Origin: Mesorhizobium_K marinum
Lineage (GTDB): Bacteria; Pseudomonadota; Alphaproteobacteria; Rhizobiales; Rhizobiaceae
NCBI RefSeq assembly: GCF_040813715.1
Contig: NZ_JBFOCH010000017.1
DNA: 64,000 nucleotides
Direction: 5' to 3' (one strand)
This document shows, piece after piece, positions 27,958-37,000 of the stretch. The position numbers and the translations under genes are program-made. Positions within the stretch are counted from its first letter, which is position 1. Each line of letters begins with the position of its first letter. Under the pieces are notes generated by a model. That model saw only the letters and a list, made by a program, of their open reading frames with translations. It searched no databases and had not been told where the DNA came from.

Positions 27958-28737
27958 TCAGCGAACGCCGATGGCGGCGGTCAGCCCGCCATCGATGACA
28001 TGGTCCGATCCGGTGATGAAGCCTGCCGTGGGCGACGCCAGGAAGGCGACGAGGTCCGCGACTTCCTCGGGTTCGCCAATGCGGCCGATCGGGTGCGCCG
28101 CGCCGAAGCGGGCGAAGGCCGCATCGATGTCCGCGTCCGGCCCGTCAAAGGTGCGCGCGGCAAGCTCGAGGATGGGCGTGCGCACAGAGCCCGGGCTCAC
28201 CGACACGACGCGGATGCGGTCGGCGGCGAAGTCGAGCGCCATGGCGCGGGTGAGCGCGTGGATCGCGCCCTTGGAGGCGACGTAGGCGGCCACGCCGGGC
28301 TGGCAGGCATGCCCCTGAACGCTGGAGATGTTGACGATGGCGCCGCCGCCGCGCGTGCGAATCAGCGGCACGCCCCAATGCGCCGTCAGGTGGATGGAGC
28401 CGACATTGACCGCGAGGCAGCGCTGGAAGGTCTGCGGATCGGTGGCGACCGCGTCGCCGTAAGGATGCACCGCCGCAGCGTTGACGATGATGTCGAGGCC
28501 GCCGAACTCGAGCTCCAGCGCGCGGAACGCCGCCTCGACCTCGGCCGGGACCGCGACATCCACCCTGCGCACGGCGATCGCCCCGTCGGTGGCTGCGAGC
28601 GCCGCGTTGCCGGCCTCGTCGATGCCCAGCGCGAGCACGCGCCCGCCGCCGCGGGCAAGCCGCAGCGCGACCGCCCGGCCTATGCCTGTCGTCCCCGTGA
28701 CCAGCGCCACCTTCCCGGTGAAATCCGCCATCGTCAT
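27958..28737 (-). CDS. SDR-family oxidoreductase
   Basis: A 259-residue classical short-chain dehydrogenase. The cofactor motif is TGTTGIGRAVA, NAA-type NVNAAAV is present as VNAAAVHPYG, and the catalytic Ser-Tyr-Lys lies in NISSVQGH and YVASKGAIHAL. The C-terminal SDHVIDGG is typical of 3-oxoacyl reductase-like polyol or sugar dehydrogenases. It lies six bases after the GMC gene and 19 bases before the AGE gene, in one operon. Substrate unknown; a polyol or sugar is suggested by context. Confidence 0.88.
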   Translation of the reverse strand: MTMADFTGKVALVTGTTGIGRAVALRLARGGGRVLALGIDEAGNAALAATDGAIAVRRVDVAVPAEVEAAFRALELEFGGLDIIVNAAAVHPYGDAVATDPQTFQRCLAVNVGSIHLTAHWGVPLIRTRGGGAIVNISSVQGHACQPGVAAYVASKGAIHALTRAMALDFAADRIRVVSVSPGSVRTPILELAARTFDGPDADIDAAFARFGAAHPIGRIGEPEEVADLVAFLASPTAGFITGSDHVIDGGLTAAIGVR

Positions 28738-28743
28738 TGTCCC

Positions 28744-30444
28744 TCAGGCCGCGTCCGGCAGACGCCTGTCGTCCGCCTTGATCAGGTCTGCCCCCTTTTC
28801 GGCCAGGCAGTAGGTCGCCGCAACGGTGTTGGCCGAGACGATCGCCGGCATGATCGACGCGTCGACCACCCGCAGCCCGGCGACGCCGTGCACGCGCAGC
28901 GTCTTCGGATCGACGACCGCCTGCTCGCCCGGACCCATCGCACAGGTGCCGACCGGATGGAACAGGGTGCCGACCCGCTCGCGGATGAAGGCGTCGAGCG
29001 CGCCGTCCGACTGCACCTCCGGGCCGGGATCGATCTCGGCGTCGATATGCGGCTCGAACGGCTTCTGGGCCATGATGCGCCGCGCCAGCCTGACCCCCTC
29101 GCGCAGCACCTGCATGGTGCTGTCGCCGCGGAAGAAATTGTAGAGGATGGACGGCTTGTCACCGGCATCCGCGTTGTTCAGCGCCAGGCGACCGATGCTG
29201 CCCGGACGGAGCTGGCAGACATGCATCAGGAAGCCGTGGCCGGTGAAGCCCGAGGCTGCCTGGGTGTTGGCGCGCCCGGTGCAGAAGAACAGCTGTGTGT
29301 CGGGCCGCTCGCTCGCCGGGTCGGTCGAGACGAAGCCGCCGCCTTCCCCTGTGGTGGACGAGAACAGCCCGCGCCGGCGCAGCAGCCAGTCGCCGACATG
29401 GAGCACGTTGCGCGGCAGCGCCTTCCACGAAATGCCGTAGGGCGTCGTGGATTTTGCCCGGTACTCCAGCGTGACGTCGAGATGGTCCTGCAGGTTCTCG
29501 CCGACACCGGGCAAGTCGCGGACGACATCGATGCCGTGGCGGGCGAGGTCGCGCGCGCGACCGACGCCCGAAAGCATCAGGAGATGCGGCGACACGAACG
29601 AGCCGGCCGACAGGATGACTTCGCGGGCGTCGAGCGTACCGGTTTCGTCACCGCGCCGCCACGCGACGCCGGTTGCCCTGCTGCCGTCGAACAGCACCTT
29701 CGTCACCTGGGTGTCCGGGATGACCGTCAGGTTCGCCCGGTGGCGAACCGGGTCGAGATAGGCGCCTTCGGCCGTGACGCGCTGGCCGTCCTTCTGGGTG
29801 AAGGTGTAGAGGCCGACGCCGCCCTGGCGCGGGCCGTTGAAATCCGGATTGAGCGCAAAGCCGGCAAGGCGTGCCGCCTCCAGATAGGCGAAGGCGAGCG
29901 GATTGACGCTGCGCAGCGGGGCGATGTTCAGCGGCCCCGAAACGCCATGATAGGCAGGATCGACATCATCGTAGAAGGGTTTTCCGTCGACGCGGATGCG
30001 CCGGCCGGACGCAGGGGCCGCCAGCGGCTCGAAACGTTCAAGCTTGCGAAAATAGGGCAGCAGGTCGTCAAACCCCCAACCCGGGTTGCCGAGGTCGCGC
30101 CAGCCGTCGAAATCCTCGCGCTGGCCGCGGATGAAGATCTGGCCGTTGACGTTGGTGCTGCCGCCGCTGCCCCGGCCGCGCGGCAGCGCCATCGTGCGTC
30201 CCTGCAGCCCCGGCTCGGGCTCCGTCTCGAACCACGACATGAATTTCGGGCCGCCGAGGAAGGCCAGCGCCGGCGCCATGAAGGTGACCATAGCCAGCGG
30301 CGTCCGCACGATCGCCTTGCGGGCGTTCCGGTCCGGTCCGGCCTCGACCAGCGCGACGCGGACGCCGGGGTCCTCGCTGAGGCGGTTGGCGAGCACGCAA
30401 CCGGCGGCGCCCGCGCCGACGATCACGTAGTCGAACCGGTCCAC
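28744..30444 (-). CDS. GMC-family FAD-dependent oxidoreductase
   Basis: A 566-residue glucose-methanol-choline oxidoreductase. The N-terminal dinucleotide fold is VIVGAGAAGCVLANRLSED. The GMC signature near residue 80 is GRGSGGSTNVNGQIFIRG and the second is ILSAGSFVSPHLLMLSGVG. The catalytic His lies in HPVGTCAMG, with VSANTVAATYCLAEKGADLI at the end. It oxidises an alcohol group with FAD. No signal peptide is seen, so it is cytoplasmic or membrane-associated. It is flanked by two SDR genes with gaps of 3 and 6 bp, consistent with stepwise polyol or sugar oxidation. Confidence 0.9.
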   Translation of the reverse strand: MDRFDYVIVGAGAAGCVLANRLSEDPGVRVALVEAGPDRNARKAIVRTPLAMVTFMAPALAFLGGPKFMSWFETEPEPGLQGRTMALPRGRGSGGSTNVNGQIFIRGQREDFDGWRDLGNPGWGFDDLLPYFRKLERFEPLAAPASGRRIRVDGKPFYDDVDPAYHGVSGPLNIAPLRSVNPLAFAYLEAARLAGFALNPDFNGPRQGGVGLYTFTQKDGQRVTAEGAYLDPVRHRANLTVIPDTQVTKVLFDGSRATGVAWRRGDETGTLDAREVILSAGSFVSPHLLMLSGVGRARDLARHGIDVVRDLPGVGENLQDHLDVTLEYRAKSTTPYGISWKALPRNVLHVGDWLLRRRGLFSSTTGEGGGFVSTDPASERPDTQLFFCTGRANTQAASGFTGHGFLMHVCQLRPGSIGRLALNNADAGDKPSILYNFFRGDSTMQVLREGVRLARRIMAQKPFEPHIDAEIDPGPEVQSDGALDAFIRERVGTLFHPVGTCAMGPGEQAVVDPKTLRVHGVAGLRVVDASIMPAIVSANTVAATYCLAEKGADLIKADDRRLPDAA

Positions 30445-30447
30445 GGT

Positions 30448-31176
30448 TCAGATGTCCTGGTTCTGCGGCAGTATGACGAGGTCGCGGATGTTCACATTGG
30501 CCGGTCGGGTCAGCATGAACATCACGGCGTCGGCCACGTCCTCGGAGCGCAGTCCTTCGCGCGACTGGACCTTTGCCTCGATCGCCGCCTGGTCCGTGTA
30601 GCCCCAGAGTTCGTTCAGGACCACGCCGGGAGCGATTTCGCCGACGCGGATGTTGTGTTTGGCGACCTGCCGCCGCAGCCCGTGCACGAAGGACTGGATG
30701 GCATGCTTGGACGCGGAATAGATCGGCTCCCAGTGGATCGCTTCGTGGCCGGATATCGAGGAGGTGATCAGGACGTGGCCGCCGCCCTGCCCGATCATGC
30801 CGGGCAGTACTGCGCGCACCAGCCGGAAGACGCTGTTGACGTTGATCGCCAGCATGTCGTCCCAGGCGTCTGGGTCGCCTTCGGCCACCTCTCCCGGAAT
30901 GTAGATGCCGGCGTTGGGAAGCAGGATGTCGATCCTGCCGAACCGTTGAAGCGTGGCCGCGACGACACGGTCGACTTCGGCCGGCTTGGCGAGGTCGGCG
31001 GCGAGCGGCAGGGCGTCGGTCTCGAGGGCGGCGGCGGCCGCCTCGAGGCGCTCGGCCGAGCGGCCTGCCAGAGCCACCTGCGCGCCCTCGGCGGCGGCGG
31101 CCCGCGCCAGCGCGCGCCCTATGCCCGAACTGCCCCCGGTGACCAGAACGACCTTGCCTGCCAGCCGCTTCACCAT
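30448..31176 (-). CDS. SDR-family polyol dehydrogenase, ribitol 2-dehydrogenase-like
   Basis: A 242-residue short-chain dehydrogenase. The blocks NAGIYIPGEVAEGDPDAWD, IHWEPIYSASKHAIQSFVHG and the C-terminal RPANVNIRDLVILPQ closely recall Klebsiella ribitol 2-dehydrogenase (RbtD). Cofactor motif TGGSSGIGRALA and active site Tyr-Lys in IYSASK are intact. It probably converts a pentitol or hexitol to a ketose with NAD. It is the first gene of the operon ending with the AGE isomerase. Confidence 0.85.
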   Translation of the reverse strand: MVKRLAGKVVLVTGGSSGIGRALARAAAAEGAQVALAGRSAERLEAAAAALETDALPLAADLAKPAEVDRVVAATLQRFGRIDILLPNAGIYIPGEVAEGDPDAWDDMLAINVNSVFRLVRAVLPGMIGQGGGHVLITSSISGHEAIHWEPIYSASKHAIQSFVHGLRRQVAKHNIRVGEIAPGVVLNELWGYTDQAAIEAKVQSREGLRSEDVADAVMFMLTRPANVNIRDLVILPQNQDI

Positions 31177-31257
31177 CGCACGTCCTCCTCCACGATGCCT
31201 GCCTGTTGGGTCGGCAGACTATGAACGATGCTTCAGTCCGTCAATAATAACTTTTCC

Positions 31258-31275
31258 TCGCGTAAAAATATGCGA
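31258..31275. promoter_or_regulatory. Candidate operator upstream of the SDR-GMC-SDR-AGE operon
   Basis: The imperfect palindrome TCGCGTA-AAAA-TATGCGA (arms match at 6 of 7) lies 82 bp upstream of the ribitol-dehydrogenase-like gene, in an AT-rich patch that should hold its promoter. Confidence 0.35.
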
Positions 31276-31285
31276 AACCGACCGA

Positions 31286-31975
31286 TCACAGCGCGTGCAG
31301 CCACCGCATGCGGTCGGCAAGGTTTTCGGCACCGAATGCGAGCGACCCCATGACCACGGTCTCGGCCCCGGCCGCGCGCAGCACGGGCACGGTGTTCTCG
31401 CGGATGCCGCCGTCGGCGGCGAGCACGATGCGTCGGCCCGCCTGCCCGATCAGCCGAGCCGCTTCGCGCAGGCGTTCGGTCGCGGCGGGATCGAGCCCCT
31501 GGCCCTTCACGCCGATGGCGGTGCCGAGCAGCGTCAGGAAGTCGATGCGGTCGAGATAGGGGCGGCAGGCGGCGACGGCGGTCTCGACGCGCAGGACGAT
31601 GCCTGCGGCAAGCCCGCGCTCGCCGATCAGCGCCAGCGCCTCGTCGGCAACCGCGGCATTCTCCGCATGGATGCTGATCAGGTCGGCGCCGGCGTCGGCG
31701 AACTGCCGGACCTGCTCCACCAGCACGGCGTCGGCGACCATGAGATGCACATGGATCGGCAGCGTCGTCGCAGCGCGCATCCTGGCGACCAGATCCGGGA
31801 AGAACAGGAAGGCCGGCGCGAAATGGCCGTCCGCAACGTCGACATGCAGGATGTCGGCATGGTCCTGGATGCGGTCGAGATCGTCGGCGAGCCGGATCAG
31901 GTCGGCCGACCACATGGAATACTCGGCTATAAGGCGGTCGGTCGGGAGCGTGGCGAGCCAGTTCGCGCTTGTCAT
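31286..31975 (-). CDS. Ribulose-phosphate 3-epimerase family protein
   Basis: A 229-residue TIM-barrel epimerase (PF00834). Metal-binding and catalytic blocks are visible: SMWSADLIRLADDL, LHVDVADGHFAPAFLFFPD, HVHLMVADA and AADGGIRENT. In place of the housekeeping Rpe, its position at the end of a rare-sugar operon suggests a 3-epimerase for a ketose phosphate, such as allulose-6-phosphate to fructose-6-phosphate (AlsE-like); this is inference. It starts 2 bp after the hydrolase stop. Confidence 0.85.
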   Translation of the reverse strand: MTSANWLATLPTDRLIAEYSMWSADLIRLADDLDRIQDHADILHVDVADGHFAPAFLFFPDLVARMRAATTLPIHVHLMVADAVLVEQVRQFADAGADLISIHAENAAVADEALALIGERGLAAGIVLRVETAVAACRPYLDRIDFLTLLGTAIGVKGQGLDPAATERLREAARLIGQAGRRIVLAADGGIRENTVPVLRAAGAETVVMGSLAFGAENLADRMRWLHAL

Positions 31976-31977
31976 GG

Positions 31978-32790
31978 TCAAAACTCTCTCAGGAAGGCGC
32001 GGAGCGCCGTATGGAAATCGGACAGGTAGGCGGCCTTGTCGACGCCCTTCGGCGTCATCTCCACCATCCGGCTGGCCGGAACAAGGCGGAACAGGCGCTC
32101 TGCATGGGCGAGAGGGTGGATGAAGTCGCGATCCGTCGCGAGCACGAGCGTCGGCACGGACAGCCCGGAGAGGTCGTCCTCCGAAACCCCGGGCCCGTCC
32201 GCCGAGATGGCGCTGAGCAGCCTTGCGGTGACGTCTGCGGGCTGGCGTTCGAAGAAGCCGAGCAGCGAAACGAGGTTGTCGGGCGCCTCGCGCGACAGCA
32301 TCGCATGGGTGTCGCCCGCCACGAATCGCGATCGGGCGACCTCGGGCGCATAGTGCGACAGGAGCGCGCCGACCTCGGCGTTCGGCCGCATGTTCGCCGG
32401 CTCCGGTTCTGAAACCCAGGCCGGGCGGGCAAGCACCAGCCCGCGCACCAGGTCCGGCCGCCGCACGGCGATGCGGCTGGCGATCGCCGCGCCCATCGAA
32501 ATGCCGGCGAGCACGACAGGGCCGCCGATCCGATCGATCAGGGCGGCGACGTCGTCCGCGAAGGTGGCGATGTACAGGACGTCGCCGGCCGCCGATGCGC
32601 CGTGCCCCCGGCATTCGAGGCCGACCAGCCTGAACGCGGTTCCCTCGGGAAAGGCTTCCGCGACCTGCCCGATGTCGCCGCAGAGCCCGTGCTGGAACAC
32701 CACCGCCGGCCCGTCACCGCCGCTGTGATAGGCCGCCAGCGCAAGACCGTCGCGCTCGAAGGCGAAGCGGGAAAGGGCCGTCGGCTTCAT
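31978..32790 (-). CDS. Alpha/beta-hydrolase fold protein
   Basis: A 270-residue alpha/beta hydrolase. The oxyanion region is VVFQHGLCGD, the nucleophile elbow is AGISMGAAIA (Ser near residue 95), and a late Asp lies in LATDRDFIHPLAHAERL. The final His is not at the usual place: the segment near the C-terminus reads YLSDFHTAL, which could supply it. It may open a sugar lactone or hydrolyse an ester in the surrounding sugar pathway. It overlaps the upstream isomerase gene by 4 bp. Confidence 0.82.
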   Translation of the reverse strand: MKPTALSRFAFERDGLALAAYHSGGDGPAVVFQHGLCGDIGQVAEAFPEGTAFRLVGLECRGHGASAAGDVLYIATFADDVAALIDRIGGPVVLAGISMGAAIASRIAVRRPDLVRGLVLARPAWVSEPEPANMRPNAEVGALLSHYAPEVARSRFVAGDTHAMLSREAPDNLVSLLGFFERQPADVTARLLSAISADGPGVSEDDLSGLSVPTLVLATDRDFIHPLAHAERLFRLVPASRMVEMTPKGVDKAAYLSDFHTALRAFLREF

Positions 32791-33608
32791 TGCAGCGCGC
32801 CGCGCAGGAAACGGGCGACGCCGGGCGCCTCGGCGGCGGCAAGACCGTGGGCGACAAGATCGCCGTCGAAGCCGCCAGCACGCAGGCGCGAAAGATAGTG
32901 CCCGAAGTCCAGAACGCCCTTCCCCGCCGTGGCGAAGGAGCCGTCCGGATTCCTGTCCTTGGCGTGGCCCATGACGATGTCGGGCGCGAGAAGGTCGATT
33001 GCCTCCGCGACGATGCGGCGCTGTTCGGCAAGATCGGCCTGTTCGAAGAGGTTCGCCGGGTCGAGCACCACGGCCAGCCTGTCGCCGCCGATCTCGTCGA
33101 GCAGCCGGCGCGCATGGGCCGCGGAACTGACGACATTGGCGAGTTCGGGCTCGATGCCGAGGCGGACGCCATGGCGGCTCGCTATGTCGACGGCCTTTTC
33201 CATCTCGGCCAGCATGACGCGCCAGGCCTCGGGTGTGTCGTTGTCGGGGTGATGGCGCCACTGATCGTCGGCATCGCGCGTGCCGGTGCACAGGGTGACG
33301 AGGCCGGCGCCGATCGATCCGCAGGAGGCGGCGACGACCTCGAGCCGGCGCAACCCGTCGGCGCGGACCGCCGGGTCGGGATGCGCCATGTTGTAGGTGC
33401 CGGACACCGCCGGAATCGCGACGCCGGACGACGCCGCGGCGCGGGCGACGGCGGCGGCTATCCCGGGTTCGACGGCATCGGGCATCGGCGGCAAGCCGGA
33501 ACAGGCGAAATTGTACTGCGCCGCTTCGAAGCCGGCTGCCGCCACCGCGGCAAGGACCGAGGCGGGGTCGCTGCCCGCGAAGGTCTTGGCGAAGATGCCG
33601 AGGCGCAT
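32787..33608 (-). CDS. Sugar phosphate isomerase/epimerase (xylose-isomerase-like TIM barrel)
   Basis: A 273-residue protein of the AP-endonuclease-2/xylose-isomerase-like TIM-barrel family. Metal-ligand segments are RLGIEPELANVVSS (Glu), VVLDPANLFEQ (Asp), MGHAKDRNPDGSF (His) and the conserved GKGVLDFGHYL. Such enzymes move a carbonyl or epimerise a ketose. Its ATG overlaps the oxidoreductase stop (TGATG) and its stop overlaps the hydrolase start, so it is tightly coupled in the operon. The substrate is not identifiable. Confidence 0.85.
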   Translation of the reverse strand: MRLGIFAKTFAGSDPASVLAAVAAAGFEAAQYNFACSGLPPMPDAVEPGIAAAVARAAASSGVAIPAVSGTYNMAHPDPAVRADGLRRLEVVAASCGSIGAGLVTLCTGTRDADDQWRHHPDNDTPEAWRVMLAEMEKAVDIASRHGVRLGIEPELANVVSSAAHARRLLDEIGGDRLAVVLDPANLFEQADLAEQRRIVAEAIDLLAPDIVMGHAKDRNPDGSFATAGKGVLDFGHYLSRLRAGGFDGDLVAHGLAAAEAPGVARFLRGALQ

Positions 33609-34734
33609 CACACGTCCCCGGAGACGTCGGCGAGGCGCACCGGTTGGCGCGTCGCGGCCGAACGGGCGATGGCGACCATCGCGCGCACCGAGGCGATGCC
33701 GTCGTCGACGTCGGCGCCGGTCATCGGCGCACCATCGAGGACCACCGAGGCGAAGCCTTCAAGCTGGCGGCGGTAGAAGTGGNGTCGAGGACCACCGAGG
33801 CGAAGCCCTCAAGCTGGCGGCGGTAGAAGTGGCCGTCCGCCCCGAGCACCCGGCGGGTCGAGCCGTCGGCCTCGTGGAAGAGGTCGACCTCGCTCGTCTT
33901 GTAGTACCAGGGGTTGTACGTCTTGCCGAGGATCGAACCGTTGGCGCCGTAGATCTGGAACCCTTCGTGCCAGTCCATGCGCACGGCCACCGTCAGGTCG
34001 AGATGGCCGAGCACGCCGTTGGCGAACTCGACGTCGACGAACCAGCACCGCATGCCGCCGCGGGAGCTGAGCCTGGCATCGACGGCAACGATCTCGCCAG
34101 CGAAGTAGCGCGCCGTGTCGACCAGATGGCTGCCATGCGCCAGCATGTAGTAGCGGTTGAGGTCGGCCTTCGGGTCGCCGGCCGGCTTGCGGGCACTCCT
34201 GCTGGTCACCATCAGCGGCTGCACGGCGTCCGTCATCGGATAGCGGTGGGTGGAATCGCAGTACCACGCCTTCAGCGCGACCATCTCGCCCATGCCGTCG
34301 TCGATGAAGGCGCGCGCCGCCTGCAATCCGGCGTCGAAACGCTTCATGTGGCCGACCTGCAGCACCTTGCCGCTGGCCTTCACCGCCGCCTTCAGCGCCT
34401 CGGCCTCCTCCACGCCGGTGGCGACGGGCTTTTCGCAAAGGACATGCTTGCCGGCCTCGAGCGCGCGGATGGCGGCGGGCACATGGAACGCATCCGACGT
34501 CGCGACGATGACCGCCTCGAGGTCGGGATCGGCCAGCATTGCGTCATAGTCGGCAAAGGTCCGCTGCGGCGCATGGGTGGCGGCCATGCGCTCGCGCAGG
34601 TCGTCGGCGACGTCGCAGATCGCGTAGAGGTCGGCGTTCGCCGCCTTGGCGCAGCTTTCGAAATGCGCGGCCTGGGCGATCGGGCCGCAACCCAGCACGC
34701 CGACGCGCAGCCTGCGATCTGCTTTTACTGGCAC
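33608..34734 (-). CDS. Gfo/Idh/MocA-family oxidoreductase (interrupted by assembly junction)
   Basis: About 358 residues after removing 50 artefactual bases at 33783. N-terminal NAD(P) fold LRVGVLGCGPIAQAAH, the family EKP motif in HVLCEKPVATG (Lys-Pro catalytic region), and a C-terminal substrate domain. It oxidises or reduces a cyclic polyol or sugar. The start is a GTG with GGAG eight bases upstream, overlapping the end of the PF08013 gene by 10 bp. The upstream open frame belongs to a different protein and is rejected. Confidence 0.88.
33734..33832. repeat. Assembly junction (N at 33783)
   Basis: Copies 33734-33782 and 33784-33832 (49 bp) differ by two bases. Confidence 0.8.
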
Positions 34735-36029
34735 TCTTCCCGCTCCTGTAAAACGGCGCCGTGCGCCCCTGTCGTCGCGCCGATCTCCCCGGCCGCGGCG
34801 CGATACTTGCGCACGACCGCGCCGACCATGTTGCGGATGACGCGGTCCGGCAGGTTTTCCGCCGCCGGCTTCGGGTCCACGAGGTCGCCCAGCGCCTGCG
34901 CGACGATGCCCGGCTCCGGTCTCGCCGCCGCGATGTTGCGGCAGAGCCGTTGCAGCGCCGCCTGGACAGCCGGGCGCGGCCAGTAGTAGCGGACGCGGTC
35001 GGAGAGGCCGTAGAGCATCATCTCGCGCTCGCGCGCTCCAGACGCCACATGGCTGCGCCAGTCGCGCGGGTCGGCCTGCATCTCGGCGGCGACGACGTCG
35101 ACCAGACCGGACGGCTCGGCCACGCGCATCAGCGCTTCCATTCCCGCAAGCGCGAATACCGCCTGACGGAACGCGAAGGTCAGTTCCGGCCCGACCTTCA
35201 GGACGGCGAAGTGGCCGGCGACGAGGGCGCTGAGCGCGGCTTCGCTCTGGTAGTCGGTGGAGTGCGCCTCGAACGCCAGGTTCGGCATGCCGGACAGGGC
35301 CGCGGAAAGGGACCGCGCCTTGCCGGGATCGAAGGCGAAGACCGTGTCGTTGCCGAAATCGACGCCGGGCTGCACGACGATGCCGATTGCCCGTTCGAGC
35401 GCGCCCGACAGGCCGCGCTCGGCGAACGCCTGCTCGTGCATCGACCACGTCGCTCGCACCGCGGCCGGCGTCGTCACCGCCAGCGCGTCGATCGCGTGGG
35501 TCTCGCCGCCGGGGATCGGCACCTCGGTTCCGACCACGTAGACAAGGCCCTGACGGCCGCGGCCTTCGGCGATGGCGCAGAGGTCGGCGGCGCGGCCGGC
35601 GATCGTGTCTTCGGCCAGGTTCACATCGTCGGCGCAGGCCATGGAGGCGTCGAGATGGATCTTGGCGAAACCGGCGTCGACATAGGCCGCGACGAGGTCG
35701 CGCGCCTTGGCCATGGCGCTTGCGGCGGGTTCCGACCGCCACGGATTGGGACCGAGATGGTCGCCGCCCAGCACGAGGCGCGCCGGATCGACGCCCTCGC
35801 GCCGCGCAAGGTCCTCTGCGAAGGTCCGGAACGCAGCCGGGTTCATCCCGGTGTATCCGCCGAACTGGTTGACCTGGTTGCAGGTGGCCTCGACGAGGAT
35901 CGGCGCGTCGTCGTCGCGGTAGGCGGCGAAGATGGCGGCGAGCGTCTGCGGATGCGCGGTGCACCAGGACGGGATGCCGCGCCGTGCACCGGCCCGGTTG
36001 GCCGAAACGATACCGCCGAGCACGCTCAT
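34725..36029 (-). CDS. PF08013 (GatZ/KbaZ-like) protein, probable tagatose-6-phosphate 4-epimerase
   Basis: A 434-residue protein of the family long annotated as non-catalytic subunit of tagatose-bisphosphate aldolase. Blocks seen are GIPSWCTAHPQTLAAIF, VEATCNQVNQFGGYTGM, LGGDHLGPNPW and KIHLDASMACADD. In Agrobacterium a PF08013 member beside a PfkB kinase epimerises tagatose-6-phosphate at C4 to fructose-6-phosphate. The same pairing with a kinase (4-bp overlap) occurs here, and no GatY/KbaY aldolase gene is present, so the epimerase role is favoured. This is inference from family knowledge and context. Confidence 0.82.
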   Translation of the reverse strand: MSVLGGIVSANRAGARRGIPSWCTAHPQTLAAIFAAYRDDDAPILVEATCNQVNQFGGYTGMNPAAFRTFAEDLARREGVDPARLVLGGDHLGPNPWRSEPAASAMAKARDLVAAYVDAGFAKIHLDASMACADDVNLAEDTIAGRAADLCAIAEGRGRQGLVYVVGTEVPIPGGETHAIDALAVTTPAAVRATWSMHEQAFAERGLSGALERAIGIVVQPGVDFGNDTVFAFDPGKARSLSAALSGMPNLAFEAHSTDYQSEAALSALVAGHFAVLKVGPELTFAFRQAVFALAGMEALMRVAEPSGLVDVVAAEMQADPRDWRSHVASGAREREMMLYGLSDRVRYYWPRPAVQAALQRLCRNIAAARPEPGIVAQALGDLVDPKPAAENLPDRVIRNMVGAVVRKYRAAAGEIGATTGAHGAVLQEREECQ

Positions 36030-37000
36030 GGGCGGCTCGCGAGGAAGGCTTCGATGTCGGACAGCGAACTGTTGCCCTCCATCGGGCCGAGCCTGCCGAC
36101 GGCGAGCGCACCGGCTGCGTTGGCGCGGCGCAGCACTTCGCGCATCGGGAAATTGCCGGCAACCGAGAGCGCGACGAAGGTGGCGCAGAAGCAGTCGCCG
36201 GCTCCGGTCGGATCGACCACCTCGACCGCGTGCGCGCCGAGCGACTGGACCTCGCCGCCCGCATCCATGCCGATGCAGCCCCGCTCGCCGCGCTTCAGCA
36301 CGACGCAGCGGGCGCCGGCCGCGACCAGGCGCGGGGCGAAGTCCTCGAAGGCCTCGCCAGGAAACAGCACCGCCGCGTCTTCCTCGCTCGGCAGCACGAA
36401 AGCGGCCAGGTCGGTCAACGCACGCACGATGTCCATGTAGGAGGGGTCGGCGAGCAGTTCCTTGCGCACGTTGGGGTCAAAGGAAATCGCAACGCCCCGT
36501 GATCGAAGCGCCCGGCAGATTTCGAGCGCGGCCGTCGCCATCTTCCGATCGCCGAGCGTCGATCCGGAAATGTGGAAGGCGTCGAGGCCGAACGACACCA
36601 GCGCCTCGACCGCCGCGTGGCCGACCGGCAGGCGCGCCGAGGCGGAGCGCGCGATGTTGAAGACGAAATCGCGGCTGCCGTCCGAATTGTAGGAGACGAA
36701 GGCCGAACCGGTCGGAACGCCGTGCGCCACCTTGAGCAGCGCATCCGACACGCCGACGGCCGCGAAACGGTCGAGAATGACCCGCCCGAAGGCGTCGTCG
36801 CCGACGGCGCCGGAAAAGATCGTGCTTGCGCCGACCCGTGCGGCCTGATCAATGAAGATGCCCGGCGCACCTGACGCGAAGGGCCCGGCATAGGTCGAAG
36901 CGCGCAGATTGCGGCCGTCCTTTTCGGCGCAGACGAACTCGACGAGCAGTTCGCCCATCGAGCCGATCCGGCCGGACTTCCCGGGTTCCGCGGCGCTCAC
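36026..37000 (-). CDS. PfkB-family sugar kinase, probable tagatose kinase
   Basis: A 324-residue ribokinase-fold kinase. Signature 1 lies near residues 38-60 (GPFASGAPGIFIDQAARVGA, unusually GAPG for the common GGxxxN) and the catalytic signature 2 is VVDPTGAGDCFCATFVA, with Asp as base. It phosphorylates a ketohexose at C6. Pairing with the PF08013 gene matches the Agrobacterium D-tagatose kinase arrangement. It is the first gene of a six-gene minus-strand operon and is divergent from the LacI regulator. Confidence 0.88.
   Translation of the reverse strand: MSAAEPGKSGRIGSMGELLVEFVCAEKDGRNLRASTYAGPFASGAPGIFIDQAARVGASTIFSGAVGDDAFGRVILDRFAAVGVSDALLKVAHGVPTGSAFVSYNSDGSRDFVFNIARSASARLPVGHAAVEALVSFGLDAFHISGSTLGDRKMATAALEICRALRSRGVAISFDPNVRKELLADPSYMDIVRALTDLAAFVLPSEEDAAVLFPGEAFEDFAPRLVAAGARCVVLKRGERGCIGMDAGGEVQSLGAHAVEVVDPTGAGDCFCATFVALSVAGNFPMREVLRRANAAGALAVGRLGPMEGNSSLSDIEAFLASRP

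Noticed and set aside
27655..31224. A 1189-codon open frame on the plus strand.
   Set aside because: It runs antisense through four well-supported minus-strand genes, has no domain-like sequence, and is a mirror effect of high-GC codon use.
34725..36029. Non-catalytic subunit of tagatose-1,6-bisphosphate aldolase.
   Set aside because: No GatY/KbaY partner is present and the PfkB pairing fits the epimerase function described for the family in Agrobacterium.
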